This document shows positions 26,831-34,207 of a stretch of 53,211 nt of DNA, in pieces (the first letter of the stretch is position 1; the number at the start of each line of letters is the position of its first letter). The notes beneath the pieces are model-generated. The model did no database searches, was not told the origin of the DNA, and saw only the letters and a program-made list of their open reading frames with translations. Position numbers and translations under genes: made by a program. Location: NCBI RefSeq assembly GCF_039534165.1, contig NZ_BAAAUX010000034.1, forward strand, positions 1 through 53,211, read 5' to 3'. The stretch is from Saccharopolyspora_D taberi (lineage in GTDB: Bacteria > Actinomycetota > Actinomycetes > Mycobacteriales > Pseudonocardiaceae).

Positions 26831-27272
26831 ACCGGTCCTGTACTCCGAACCCGGCGCGAGCTGGTGGCCGGTCCTGTGGGGCCCGGCGTTCGCCCTGCTC
26901 GGCATCGGCGTCGAACTGCTGACCCCAGGGCCGAAGCACCTGGTCTCCTGGGCGCTGGTGGCGGGCGCGCTCGCGGTCGCGGCGACCGTGTGGGTCTACG
27001 GCAGGCGCAAGGTGTGCGCGGTGCGGCTGACGCCGTCGACGCTGTCCGTGGGCCGGGAGTCGCTGGAGGTCGAGCGGATCGGCACGGCCACCGACGTCGG
27101 CGCCCCGGTCGGCGCCCGCGTCCTCGGCGGCGGCTGGACCGCGCCGAAGGGCTGCGGCGAGGTCCCGCTGCGGCTGACCGACGACAAGGTGGTCCTGGCC
27201 TGGGCCCGCGATCCCGAAGCCCTCGCTGCCGCCCTGCGCCGCCTGCTCCGCGAGGACCCGACCGGGGAGTGA
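26823..27272 (+). CDS. DUF3093 family membrane protein
   Basis: A 149-residue protein. YSEPGASWWPVLWGPAFALL is the family's N-terminal block, followed by two membrane helices and VYGRRKVCAVRLTPSTLSVG, a soluble beta domain with bridging Gly/Asp residues. The role of DUF3093 is not known. ATG 26823 overlaps the preceding gene by eight bases; a GTG two codons earlier is also possible. Translational coupling to paralog 4 is likely. Confidence 0.82.
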   Translation: MAEPVLYSEPGASWWPVLWGPAFALLGIGVELLTPGPKHLVSWALVAGALAVAATVWVYGRRKVCAVRLTPSTLSVGRESLEVERIGTATDVGAPVGARVLGGGWTAPKGCGEVPLRLTDDKVVLAWARDPEALAAALRRLLREDPTGE

Positions 27273-27304
27273 GACCGGCGGCCGGTTCGTGAGAGCCTTT
27301 CGCC

Positions 27305-27628
27305 GTGACGGTTGCGGAACCCTGGCCCGCGGACGGCCCCAAGTTCACCGAGGACGAACTGGAGGCGGCGTCCGACCCGGCCCCGCTGAACCAGGCGTGG
27401 CGCGCCGCGGTCGCCGGTGTCGAAGTGGTGGTCGTGGCGGTGCTGGCGCTGACCGCGTGGTGGTTGTGGGGGATCGGGCACGAGCCGATCCACGTGCCCG
27501 GCGCCGATCCGACCTACCGGCTGGTGGGCAGCAGGCTGGCGCTGTCGGTCGCCGCGGTGGCCCTCGCCGGGCTGCTCGCGATCGACGCGATCCGGCAGGC
27601 GGTGCTGGCCGCGCGCACCCGGCGCTGA
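27305..27628 (+). CDS. Two-helix membrane protein of unknown function
   Basis: A 107-residue protein with an acidic, Pro-containing N-terminus (WPADGPKFTEDELEAASD), one helix around VEVVVVAVLALTAWWLWGIG, a short polar loop with HEPIHVPGADPTYRLVG, and a second helix near LALSVAAVALAGLLAID. It ends in an Arg-rich tail. The GTG start follows the DUF3093 gene by 32 bp. I recognise no family. Confidence 0.65.
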   Translation: MTVAEPWPADGPKFTEDELEAASDPAPLNQAWRAAVAGVEVVVVAVLALTAWWLWGIGHEPIHVPGADPTYRLVGSRLALSVAAVALAGLLAIDAIRQAVLAARTRR

Positions 27629-27675
27629 TCCCGGGGTGACGCCGGACACCCGCCGATGCCTGTCAGACTGGGCTC

Positions 27676-29004
27676 GTGACTGCTGCGAACTCCGCATCGA
27701 CTCCGGATCCCGCTCCGCGTTCGCGTGAGCTGTTCGACCGCGCACTCGCGGTGACCCCCGGCGGCGTCAACTCGCCGGTGCGCGCGTTCCACTCGGTCGG
27801 CGGCACCCCGCGGTTCATGGTCCGCGGCCAGGGCGCCTTCCTCTGGGACGCCGACGACAACCGCTACGTCGACCTGGTGTCGTCGTGGGGGCCGATGATC
27901 AACGGGCACGCGCACCCGGACGTCGTGCGGGCGGTGCAGGAGGCGGCGAGCGGCGGGCTGTCGTTCGGCACGCCCGGCGAGGGCGAGGTCGAGCTCGCGC
28001 AGGAGATCATCGACCGGGTGGGGCCGGTCGAGCAGGTCCGCCTGGTCAACTCCGGCACCGAGGCGACGATGAGCGCGGTGCGGCTCGCGCGCGGGTTCAC
28101 CGGCCGCCGCAAGGTCGTCAAGTTCGCGGGCTGCTACCACGGCCACGTCGACTCGCTGCTGGCCAGCGCGGGTTCCGGCGTCGCCACCCTCGGCCTGCCC
28201 ACCACGCCCGGTGTCACCGGCGCGCAGGCGGCCGACACGATCGTCCTGCCCTACAACGACCTGGAAGCGGTCCGCGCGACCTTCGCCGAGCTCGGCGACG
28301 AGATCGCCTGCGTGATCACCGAGGCTGCGGCGGGCAACATGGGAGCGGTCGCCCCGCAGCCGGGCTTCAACGCCGGCCTGCGCGAGATCACCAGCGCGGC
28401 GGGGGCACTGCTGATCATGGACGAGGTGATGACCGGCTTCCGCGTCTCGTCGGCGGGCTGGTACGGCGTCGACGGCGTCGCCGGCGACCTCTACACCTTC
28501 GGCAAGGTCATGTCCGGCGGTCTGCCCGCGGCGGCCTTCGGCGGCCGGGCCGAGGTCATGGAGCGGCTCGCGCCGTCCGGCCCGGTGTACCAGGCGGGCA
28601 CCCTGTCCGGGAACCCGGTCGCGGTCGCGGCGGGCCTGGCGAACCTGCGCGCCGCCGACGCCGAGGTGTACGCGGCGCTGGACCGCAACGCCGGCCGCCT
28701 CGGCGAGCTGCTGGGCGCGGCGCTGACCGCCGAGGGCGTCCCGCACCAGGTGGCCTTCGCCGGGAACCTGGTGAGCGTGTTCTTCTCCGAGACCCCGGTG
28801 CGGAACTACGCCGAGGCGCAGGCCCAGCAGTCGTGGCGCTTCCCGGCCTTCTTCCACGCGCTGCTCCAGCGCGGGGTCTACCCGCCGCCGAGCGCGTTCG
28901 AGTCGTGGTTCGTCAACGCCGCGATGGACGAGGCCGCGTTCGAGGTGATCGCCGAGGCGGCGCCGCACGCGGCGAAGGCCGCCGCCGCGGCGGAGGCGTC
29001 ATGA
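27676..29004 (+). CDS. hemL: Glutamate-1-semialdehyde 2,1-aminomutase
   Basis: A 442-residue PLP enzyme that converts glutamate-1-semialdehyde to 5-aminolevulinate, the step between HemA and HemB. The PLP lysine is K277 in YTFGKVMSGGLPAAAFGG. LVNSGTEATMSAVRLAR and IMDEVMTGFR are fold type I class-III aminotransferase signatures. The GTG start has no SD and follows a CAGACT box by six bases, so it may be leaderless. Its stop overlaps the ATG of the phosphatase gene (ATGA), beginning a four-base-overlap chain into resA. Confidence 0.96.
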   Translation: MTAANSASTPDPAPRSRELFDRALAVTPGGVNSPVRAFHSVGGTPRFMVRGQGAFLWDADDNRYVDLVSSWGPMINGHAHPDVVRAVQEAASGGLSFGTPGEGEVELAQEIIDRVGPVEQVRLVNSGTEATMSAVRLARGFTGRRKVVKFAGCYHGHVDSLLASAGSGVATLGLPTTPGVTGAQAADTIVLPYNDLEAVRATFAELGDEIACVITEAAAGNMGAVAPQPGFNAGLREITSAAGALLIMDEVMTGFRVSSAGWYGVDGVAGDLYTFGKVMSGGLPAAAFGGRAEVMERLAPSGPVYQAGTLSGNPVAVAAGLANLRAADAEVYAALDRNAGRLGELLGAALTAEGVPHQVAFAGNLVSVFFSETPVRNYAEAQAQQSWRFPAFFHALLQRGVYPPPSAFESWFVNAAMDEAAFEVIAEAAPHAAKAAAAAEAS

Positions 29005-29636
29005 GCGACACCAGGACGGTCGTGCATTTCCTGCGGCACGGCGAGGTCCACAACCCGGAGGGCGTGCTCTATGGCAGGCTGCCCGGCTACCGGCTCTCCG
29101 ACCGTGGCGAGCAGCAGGCGAAGCTGGTCGCCGAGTTCCTCGCCGGTCGCGGGGTCGCGCACGTGGTGGCCTCGCCGTTGCAGCGGGCGCAGCAGACCGC
29201 GGAGCCGATCGGCTCGATGTTCCACCTCGACGTCGCCACCGACGACCGGCTGATCGAGGCCGACAACCGCTTCGAGGGCCTGAAGGTCTCGGTCGGCGAC
29301 GGCGCGCTGCGCTCACCGCGGCACTGGCCGAAGCTTTGGAACCCGTTCCGCCCCTCCTGGGGCGAGCCGTACCTGGAGATCGCGCACCGGATGCTGGCAG
29401 CGGCGCACCGCGCCCGCGCCGCGGCGGAGGGCCGGGAAGCGGTGTGCGTGTCGCACCAGCTGCCGATCTGGACGTTGCGCCGATTCGTGGAGGGCAAGCC
29501 GATGTGGCACGACCCCCGTCGCAGGCAGTGCGCGCTGGCGTCGCTGACCAGCCTGGTCTTCCGGGGCGAGCAGCTGGTCAAGGTCGCCTACGTCGAGCCG
29601 GCAGGCGGCACCGACCCGAGGGTGACCGGGGCATGA
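29001..29636 (+). CDS. Histidine phosphatase family protein (Rv0525-like)
   Basis: A 211-residue phosphoglycerate-mutase-fold protein. The catalytic histidine is in FLRHGEVHNPEGVLYGR, ASPLQRAQQTAEPI carries the Arg, and VSHQLPIWTLRRF the second His. The conserved place between hemL and resA, as Rv0525, suggests a role in haem or cytochrome c biogenesis that is not established. Overlaps hemL by ATGA at its start and resA by ATGA at its end. Confidence 0.9.
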   Translation: MSDTRTVVHFLRHGEVHNPEGVLYGRLPGYRLSDRGEQQAKLVAEFLAGRGVAHVVASPLQRAQQTAEPIGSMFHLDVATDDRLIEADNRFEGLKVSVGDGALRSPRHWPKLWNPFRPSWGEPYLEIAHRMLAAAHRARAAAEGREAVCVSHQLPIWTLRRFVEGKPMWHDPRRRQCALASLTSLVFRGEQLVKVAYVEPAGGTDPRVTGA

Positions 29637-30217
29637 GGCGGCTGTTCGCGGCGGTGGCCGCCTCGGCGCTGCTGCTCGTCGGCGGCTGCGCGACGGCCGG
29701 TGACCAGGCGGTGAGCAAGGGCGGGGAGTTCTCGTTCGTCTCCCCCGGCGGGCAGACCCGCATCTTCTACCCGCCCGAAGAGCGCGGCCGGGTCACCGGC
29801 CTGTCCGGCGATGACCTGGTGTCGGAGGGCAAGCGCGTCGGCCTGGACGACTTCCAGGGCAAGGTCGTGGTGCTCAACATCTGGGGCTCGTGGTGCGGGC
29901 CGTGCCGCTCGGAGTCCGACGACCTCCAGGCGGTGCAGGACAAGACGGCCGCCCAGGGCGTCCAGCTGCTCGGCATCAACGTGCGGGACAGCCGCTCGGC
30001 CGCCGCGGACTTCCACTCCGACCGGGGGCTGTCCTACCCGTCGATCTTCGACCCGTCCGGGCGCTCCCTGCTGGCGCTGAAGAACTTCCCGCGCAGCACG
30101 GTCCCGGCCACGATCGTGCTGGACCGGCAGCACCGGGTCGCCGCGATCTACCTGACCGAGCTGCTGGAAGGCGACCTGCTGCCGGAGGTGCAGAAGATCG
30201 CCGCTGAGCTGCCGTAG
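29633..30217 (+). CDS. resA: ResA/TlpA-like thiol-disulfide lipoprotein
   Basis: A 194-residue lipoprotein. The signal peptide ends in lipobox LLVGGCATAG (Cys20). The thioredoxin domain has the active site WGSWCGPCRSE and cis-Pro segment STVPATIVLDRQ. In System II cytochrome c maturation it keeps apocytochrome CXXCH cysteines reduced outside the membrane, with electrons delivered by CcdA. Equivalent to Rv0526. Its stop codon lies inside a perfect palindrome. Confidence 0.93.
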   Translation: MRRLFAAVAASALLLVGGCATAGDQAVSKGGEFSFVSPGGQTRIFYPPEERGRVTGLSGDDLVSEGKRVGLDDFQGKVVVLNIWGSWCGPCRSESDDLQAVQDKTAAQGVQLLGINVRDSRSAAADFHSDRGLSYPSIFDPSGRSLLALKNFPRSTVPATIVLDRQHRVAAIYLTELLEGDLLPEVQKIAAELP

Positions 30218-30261
30218 GCGGCTAGCCGCCTACGGAGCCGGAGGCGGCGAGCCGCCTCCGG
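30212..30261. repeat. Two tandem covarying palindromes at the resA stop
   Basis: A fully self-complementary 24-bp sequence (30212-30235) is followed two bases later by CCGGAGGCGGC-ga-GCCGCCTCCGG (30238-30261). They are copies of one 26-bp unit. Where the first has a T-A pair in the stem, the second has G-C, so pairing is kept. Likely a terminator or RNA-stabilising element between resA and ccdA. Confidence 0.8.
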
Positions 30262-30273
30262 AGTCTTGGACCG

Positions 30274-30393
30274 CGCACCGCACGTCTGCCGGGTCCGGAC
30301 CACAGCGGTCCACGTCCAGCGGATCCTGCTCACAGCGGTCCGTGTCCGCCGGGTCCGGACCACCGCGGTCCGCATCCAGCGGATCCGGACCAC
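30274..30393. repeat. Four degenerate 30-bp tandem repeats
   Basis: The units follow the pattern [AC]GCGGTCCNNGTCC[AG]... ending GGATCCGGACCAC or GGGTCCGGACCAC. Units 1 and 3 resemble each other, as do units 2 and 4, suggesting an older 60-bp duplication. No spacers are present. The 30-bp period keeps a 10-residue periodicity in any frame. Confidence 0.75.
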
Positions 30394-30634
30394 CGCGCCG
30401 AGCTGCTGATCACAGCCGCCGCGCCCCGCGCGCCGCTGATCACCACCGCCCGGGTCTGATCGCACCCCCGTCCGCCGAAGCCCTGATCACCGCCGGGCAA
30501 GTCCGGCAGGGTCCTGATCTTCTCGGGACCTATGGCACTGGTCCACCGTCCGGGAATCGCGGCACGCGGTCTCACCTGCGGCGACTGTGGTCGGTCTCAC
30601 CAGGCCCGGTGACGGGTGACCGCTGAGGCTTCCC

Positions 30635-30640
30635 TACCCT
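30635..30640 (+). promoter_or_regulatory. -10 box of leaderless ccdA promoter
   Basis: TACCCT followed by six bases and GTG 30647, with no SD. Confidence 0.5.
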
Positions 30641-30646
30641 CGAAGC

Positions 30647-31429
30647 GTGGACCCCACAGAGCTCGCCGCGTCCGGCCCGCTGCTGCTCGCGGCCGGTGTC
30701 GCCGTGCTCGCCGGGGCCTTCAGCTTCGCTTCCCCCTGCGTGGTGCCGCTGGTCCCGGGCTACCTGGCCTACCTGGCCGGTGTCGTCGGCGCCGAGGCCC
30801 CTGCGGTGGACGAGGCCGAGGCCCGGGAGGCCCGCCGGGGCCGCTGGCGGGTCGCCGGAGCCGCGCTGCTGTTCGTGGCCGGGTTCACCGTCGTCTTCTC
30901 CGCCGGTGCGCTGCTCCTGCTCGGCCTGTCCGACGTGCTGCTGGCCAACGAGCTGCTGCTGCAACGCGTCGGCGGCGTGATCACCGTGGCGATGGGCCTG
31001 GTGTTCCTCGGCTTCGTGCCCGCGTTGCAGCGGGACGTGCGGGTGCACCGGGTGCCGAAGGCGGGCGTCTGGGGCGCGCCGCTGCTGGGCGCGGTATTCG
31101 GCCTGGGCTGGACGCCCTGCCTGGGCCCGACGCTGATCGGCGTCATCTCCGTCGCCGCGGGCACGGACGTCGACGGCGGGACAGCGGTCCGGGGGATCCT
31201 GCTCGTCGCGGCCTACTGCCTGGGCCTGGGGCTCCCGTTCGTCGTGCTCGCGCTCGGAGCGCGCTGGGCGATCCGCAGCACCGGATGGCTGCGCGAGCGC
31301 GGCCGGGCTATCCAGCTGGCCGGAGGCGCGTTGCTGGTGTTGGTGGGCCTGCTGCTGGTCACGGGCCTCTGGGGTGAGTTGATCGCGGTCCTGCGCGGGC
31401 CGATCTCAGGATTTGAGACGCTGCTGTGA
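30647..31429 (+). CDS. ccdA: Cytochrome c biogenesis protein CcdA
   Basis: A 260-residue DsbD-like membrane protein with six predicted helices. The conserved FSFASPCVVPLVPGYLAYL carries the first redox Cys in helix 1, and GLGWTPCLGPTLIGV the second in helix 4. It moves electrons from cytosolic thioredoxin to ResA outside the membrane. Equivalent to Rv0527. The GTG start is preceded by TACCCT at leaderless distance. The end overlaps resB (GTGATG). Confidence 0.95.
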   Translation: MDPTELAASGPLLLAAGVAVLAGAFSFASPCVVPLVPGYLAYLAGVVGAEAPAVDEAEAREARRGRWRVAGAALLFVAGFTVVFSAGALLLLGLSDVLLANELLLQRVGGVITVAMGLVFLGFVPALQRDVRVHRVPKAGVWGAPLLGAVFGLGWTPCLGPTLIGVISVAAGTDVDGGTAVRGILLVAAYCLGLGLPFVVLALGARWAIRSTGWLRERGRAIQLAGGALLVLVGLLLVTGLWGELIAVLRGPISGFETLL

Positions 31430-33030
31430 TGCCTGGTCCCGTCAAGACGACCCTCGCCTTCCTGCGCAACACCTGGCGCGGGCTGACGTCGATGCGCACC
31501 GCGCTGGTGCTGCTGTTCCTGCTGGCGATGGCCGCGCTGCCGGGCGCGCTGATCCCGCAGCGGTCGCTGAACCAGCGCGAGGTGGACAAGTACTTCGCCG
31601 AGTACCCGACGCTGGCGCCGCTGCTGGACAAGGTCGGCGCGTTCGAGGTGTTCGCCTCGGTGTGGTTCGCCTCGATCTACGTGCTGCTGTTCGTCTCGCT
31701 GATCGGCTGCCTGCTGCCGCGCTGCCTGGAGTACTACCGGCAGGTGCGCGCCCGCCCGGTCCGCACCCCGCGCAACCTGGCCCGGATGCCGCACCACGAC
31801 AAGGGCGAGCTGGACGCCTCCCCCGACGAGGTGCTGGCGAGCGCGCGGAAGCGGTTGCGCGGCTGGCGGATCGAGGAGCGGGACGAGGGCAAGGGCGTCC
31901 GCTCGATCAGCGCCGAGCGCGGTTACCTGCGCGAGGTGGGCAACCTGCTGTTCCACTTCGGACTGGTGGGCCTGCTGATCGGGGTCGCGGGCGGCAAGCT
32001 CTACGGCTACGAGGGCCAGGTCATCGTGGTCGCCGACGGTTCGGAGTTCTGCAACTCCGGCACCTACAACTACGACTCGTTCACCGCGGGCCTGACCGTC
32101 GACGGGACTCAGCTGTCGCCGTTCTGCGTGCGGGTCAACGACTTCGACGTGAAGTACCTGCACACCGGCCAGGTGGACAGCTTCCGGGTGGACCTGGAGT
32201 ACCAGTCCGAGGACGACCTCGAAACCGGCGCCTGGAAGCCGCACATCCTGGAGGTCAACCACCCGCTGCGGACCGCGGGCGACCGGGTCTACCTGACCGG
32301 CAACGGGTACGCGCCGAAGTTCACCGTGACCTTCCCGGACGGGCAGAAGCGCACCGGCGTGACCCAGTGGCAGCCGATGGACGTCCTGACGATGCTGTCG
32401 CAGGGCGCGACCAAGTTCGACCGCCCAGGGGTTACCGACGAGGTGCAGCGGCGGCAGAACCAGCTGGCGATCACCGGCCTGTTCGCGCCCACCGCGGCGT
32501 TCGACGGTTCCCTGCTGTCGTCGCGGTTCCCGGACACCCTCGACCCGACCGCCGCGGTCGACGTGATGCGCGGTGACCTCGGGCTGGACTCCGGCCGCGG
32601 GCAGTCGATCTTCGGCGTCGACCAGGGGATGGTCGACCAGGGCAGGCTGAACCGGGTGGCCCGGCAGAACCTGCGCGTGGGTGAGGAGATCCGCCTCGAC
32701 GACGGCACCACGGTCCACTTCGACGGCGTCGAGCGCTGGGCCAACCTGCAGGTGTCGCACGACCCGTTCCAGCCGTGGGTGCTGGGCTTCTCGATCGCGG
32801 TGATCTTCGGGATCGGTTCCTCGCTGGCCATCCGGCGGCGCCGGGTGTGGGTGCGGGTGCGCCCGCAGGGCGATGGGACCCTGGTCGAGCTCGGTGGTCT
32901 CGCCCGCACCGACCAGGCCGGCTACGGCGAGGAGTTCACCAGGCTGGCCGCCGACCTGCTCGCCGGTTCCGGCGAGCCCGCAGGGCAAGCACGCACGGAC
33001 AGCGGTCCGGTGCGCGGAAGGAAGAGCTGA
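31426..33030 (+). CDS. resB: Cytochrome c biogenesis protein ResB
   Basis: A 534-residue membrane protein, one half of the System II haem-lyase complex (with CcsB). Three N-terminal helices (around TALVLLFLLAMAALPG, WFASIYVLLFVSLIGC and NLLFHFGLVGLLIGVAGG) are followed by a large extracytoplasmic domain and a final helix near WVLGFSIAVIFGIGSSLAI. LIPQRSLNQ after helix 1 is a family block. It may start at GTG 31426 or ATG 31429; both overlap the ccdA stop. It ends TGATG into ccsB. Confidence 0.95.
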   Translation: MMPGPVKTTLAFLRNTWRGLTSMRTALVLLFLLAMAALPGALIPQRSLNQREVDKYFAEYPTLAPLLDKVGAFEVFASVWFASIYVLLFVSLIGCLLPRCLEYYRQVRARPVRTPRNLARMPHHDKGELDASPDEVLASARKRLRGWRIEERDEGKGVRSISAERGYLREVGNLLFHFGLVGLLIGVAGGKLYGYEGQVIVVADGSEFCNSGTYNYDSFTAGLTVDGTQLSPFCVRVNDFDVKYLHTGQVDSFRVDLEYQSEDDLETGAWKPHILEVNHPLRTAGDRVYLTGNGYAPKFTVTFPDGQKRTGVTQWQPMDVLTMLSQGATKFDRPGVTDEVQRRQNQLAITGLFAPTAAFDGSLLSSRFPDTLDPTAAVDVMRGDLGLDSGRGQSIFGVDQGMVDQGRLNRVARQNLRVGEEIRLDDGTTVHFDGVERWANLQVSHDPFQPWVLGFSIAVIFGIGSSLAIRRRRVWVRVRPQGDGTLVELGGLARTDQAGYGEEFTRLAADLLAGSGEPAGQARTDSGPVRGRKS

Positions 33031-34016
33031 TGCCGGTCAACGAAACGCTGTCGAGCTACAGCGACATGGCCTACGCCACCTCCGTGGTGGTCTACATCCT
33101 CGCGATGTTGCTCTACTTCGCCGAATTCGCCTACCGCCCGGCGAAGGCCGCGGTCAAGCGCGAGTCGGCGCTGGTGGGCGCCGCCGGTGACGCGCCCGCG
33201 GTCGGACGGGTGGAGCAGCCCGCGAAGCGCCCGCTGTCGGAGCGCTTCGGCGGCATGGCGGTGTCGATGACGGTGCTCGGCGCGCTGGTGCACGCGGCTT
33301 CGCTGGCGCTGCGCGGGTTCGCCACCGGTCGCGTGCCGTGGGGCAACATGTACGAGTTCGGCTCGGCCATCTGCCTCGCCGCGGTCGTCGCCTGGCTCGT
33401 CGTGGTGGTGCGCCAGCTGCGCGCCGCGCGGCGGGACGCCACCCCCGCGCAGCTGCGCGGCCTCGGCGGTTTCGTGCTGCTGCCGACGATCCTGCTGCTG
33501 TTCCTGTCCGGCACCGTGCTCTACGCGCAGGCCGCGCCGCTCCAGCCGTCCCTGCAGTCGTACTGGATCGTCATCCACGTCTCGGCCGCGATCGTCTCCA
33601 GCGGTGTGCTGCTGTTCGCCGGCGTCGCCAGCGTGCTCTACATGCTGCGGGCCCGGCACGAGAACAACCCGCTGAAGCTGGCGCGGCTGGGCGCCCGGCT
33701 GCCGACGACGCAGGCGCTGGACCGGATGGCCTACCGCGCCACGGTGATCATCTTCCCGGTGTGGACGTTCGCGATCATCGCGGGCGCGATCTGGGCCGAG
33801 GCCGCGTGGGGCCGGTTCTGGGGCTGGGACCCGAAGGAGACCTGCTCGTTCATCGCCTGGATCGTCTACGCCGCCTACCTGCACGCCCGCGCGACCGCGG
33901 GCTGGCGGGGCGTGCGCGCGGCGTGGATCAACATCTTCGGCCTGGCGGTGATGATCTTCAACTTGTTCTTCATCAACATCGTCGTCGCCGGACTTCACTC
34001 GTACGCTGGGCTGTGA
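33030..34016 (+). CDS. ccsB: Cytochrome c biogenesis protein CcsB (CcsA/ResC family)
   Basis: A 328-residue haem-handling membrane protein with about eight helices. The tryptophan-rich periplasmic motif is WGRFWGWDPKETCSF, and conserved haem-ligand histidines are seen in VHAASLALRG, IVIHVSAAIV and VVAGLHSYAGL. With ResB it exports and ligates haem to apocytochromes c. GGAAGGAAG precedes the ATG, which overlaps the resB stop. Equivalent to Rv0529. Confidence 0.95.
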   Translation: MPVNETLSSYSDMAYATSVVVYILAMLLYFAEFAYRPAKAAVKRESALVGAAGDAPAVGRVEQPAKRPLSERFGGMAVSMTVLGALVHAASLALRGFATGRVPWGNMYEFGSAICLAAVVAWLVVVVRQLRAARRDATPAQLRGLGGFVLLPTILLLFLSGTVLYAQAAPLQPSLQSYWIVIHVSAAIVSSGVLLFAGVASVLYMLRARHENNPLKLARLGARLPTTQALDRMAYRATVIIFPVWTFAIIAGAIWAEAAWGRFWGWDPKETCSFIAWIVYAAYLHARATAGWRGVRAAWINIFGLAVMIFNLFFINIVVAGLHSYAGL

Positions 34017-34207
34017 GCGCGTGATCGGCCTCCGGTGACCTTCACCCACCGTTCGCGCGCGGGACCGACAGCCGCGGTCGGGCGGACCGGTGCCGACCGC
34101 CACCCCCGATGACGTGGGGGGATTCCGGGGACTACGGTCCCAGGCGGGGTCGGAGGTCTCGATTCGGTCCTGGACGGGTCGATTCAAGTCTTGGAGGGAC
34201 GGCAACG
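34017..34207 (+). other. Promoter region of the MinD-like gene
   Basis: TACGGT at about 34133-34138 is a plausible -10. It gives a leader of about 65 nt with GGAGGG eight to nine bases before GTG 34208. The earlier ATG 34109 has no SD and lies upstream of the putative -10. Confidence 0.4.

Larger units (their letters stand above)
30262..30646. other. Non-coding interval between resA and ccdA
   Basis: A 385-base gap with no credible gene. It contains the 4 x 30-bp repeats (30274-30393), then five loosely spaced CTGATC words (about 30408-30519), and finally the ccdA promoter. Frames open here are Arg-rich products of the repeats. Confidence 0.6.

Noticed and set aside
30274..30393. CRISPR array or repeat-protein gene on the minus strand
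   Set aside because: The 30-bp units are adjacent without spacers, and the Arg-rich frame has no start signal or recognisable domain.
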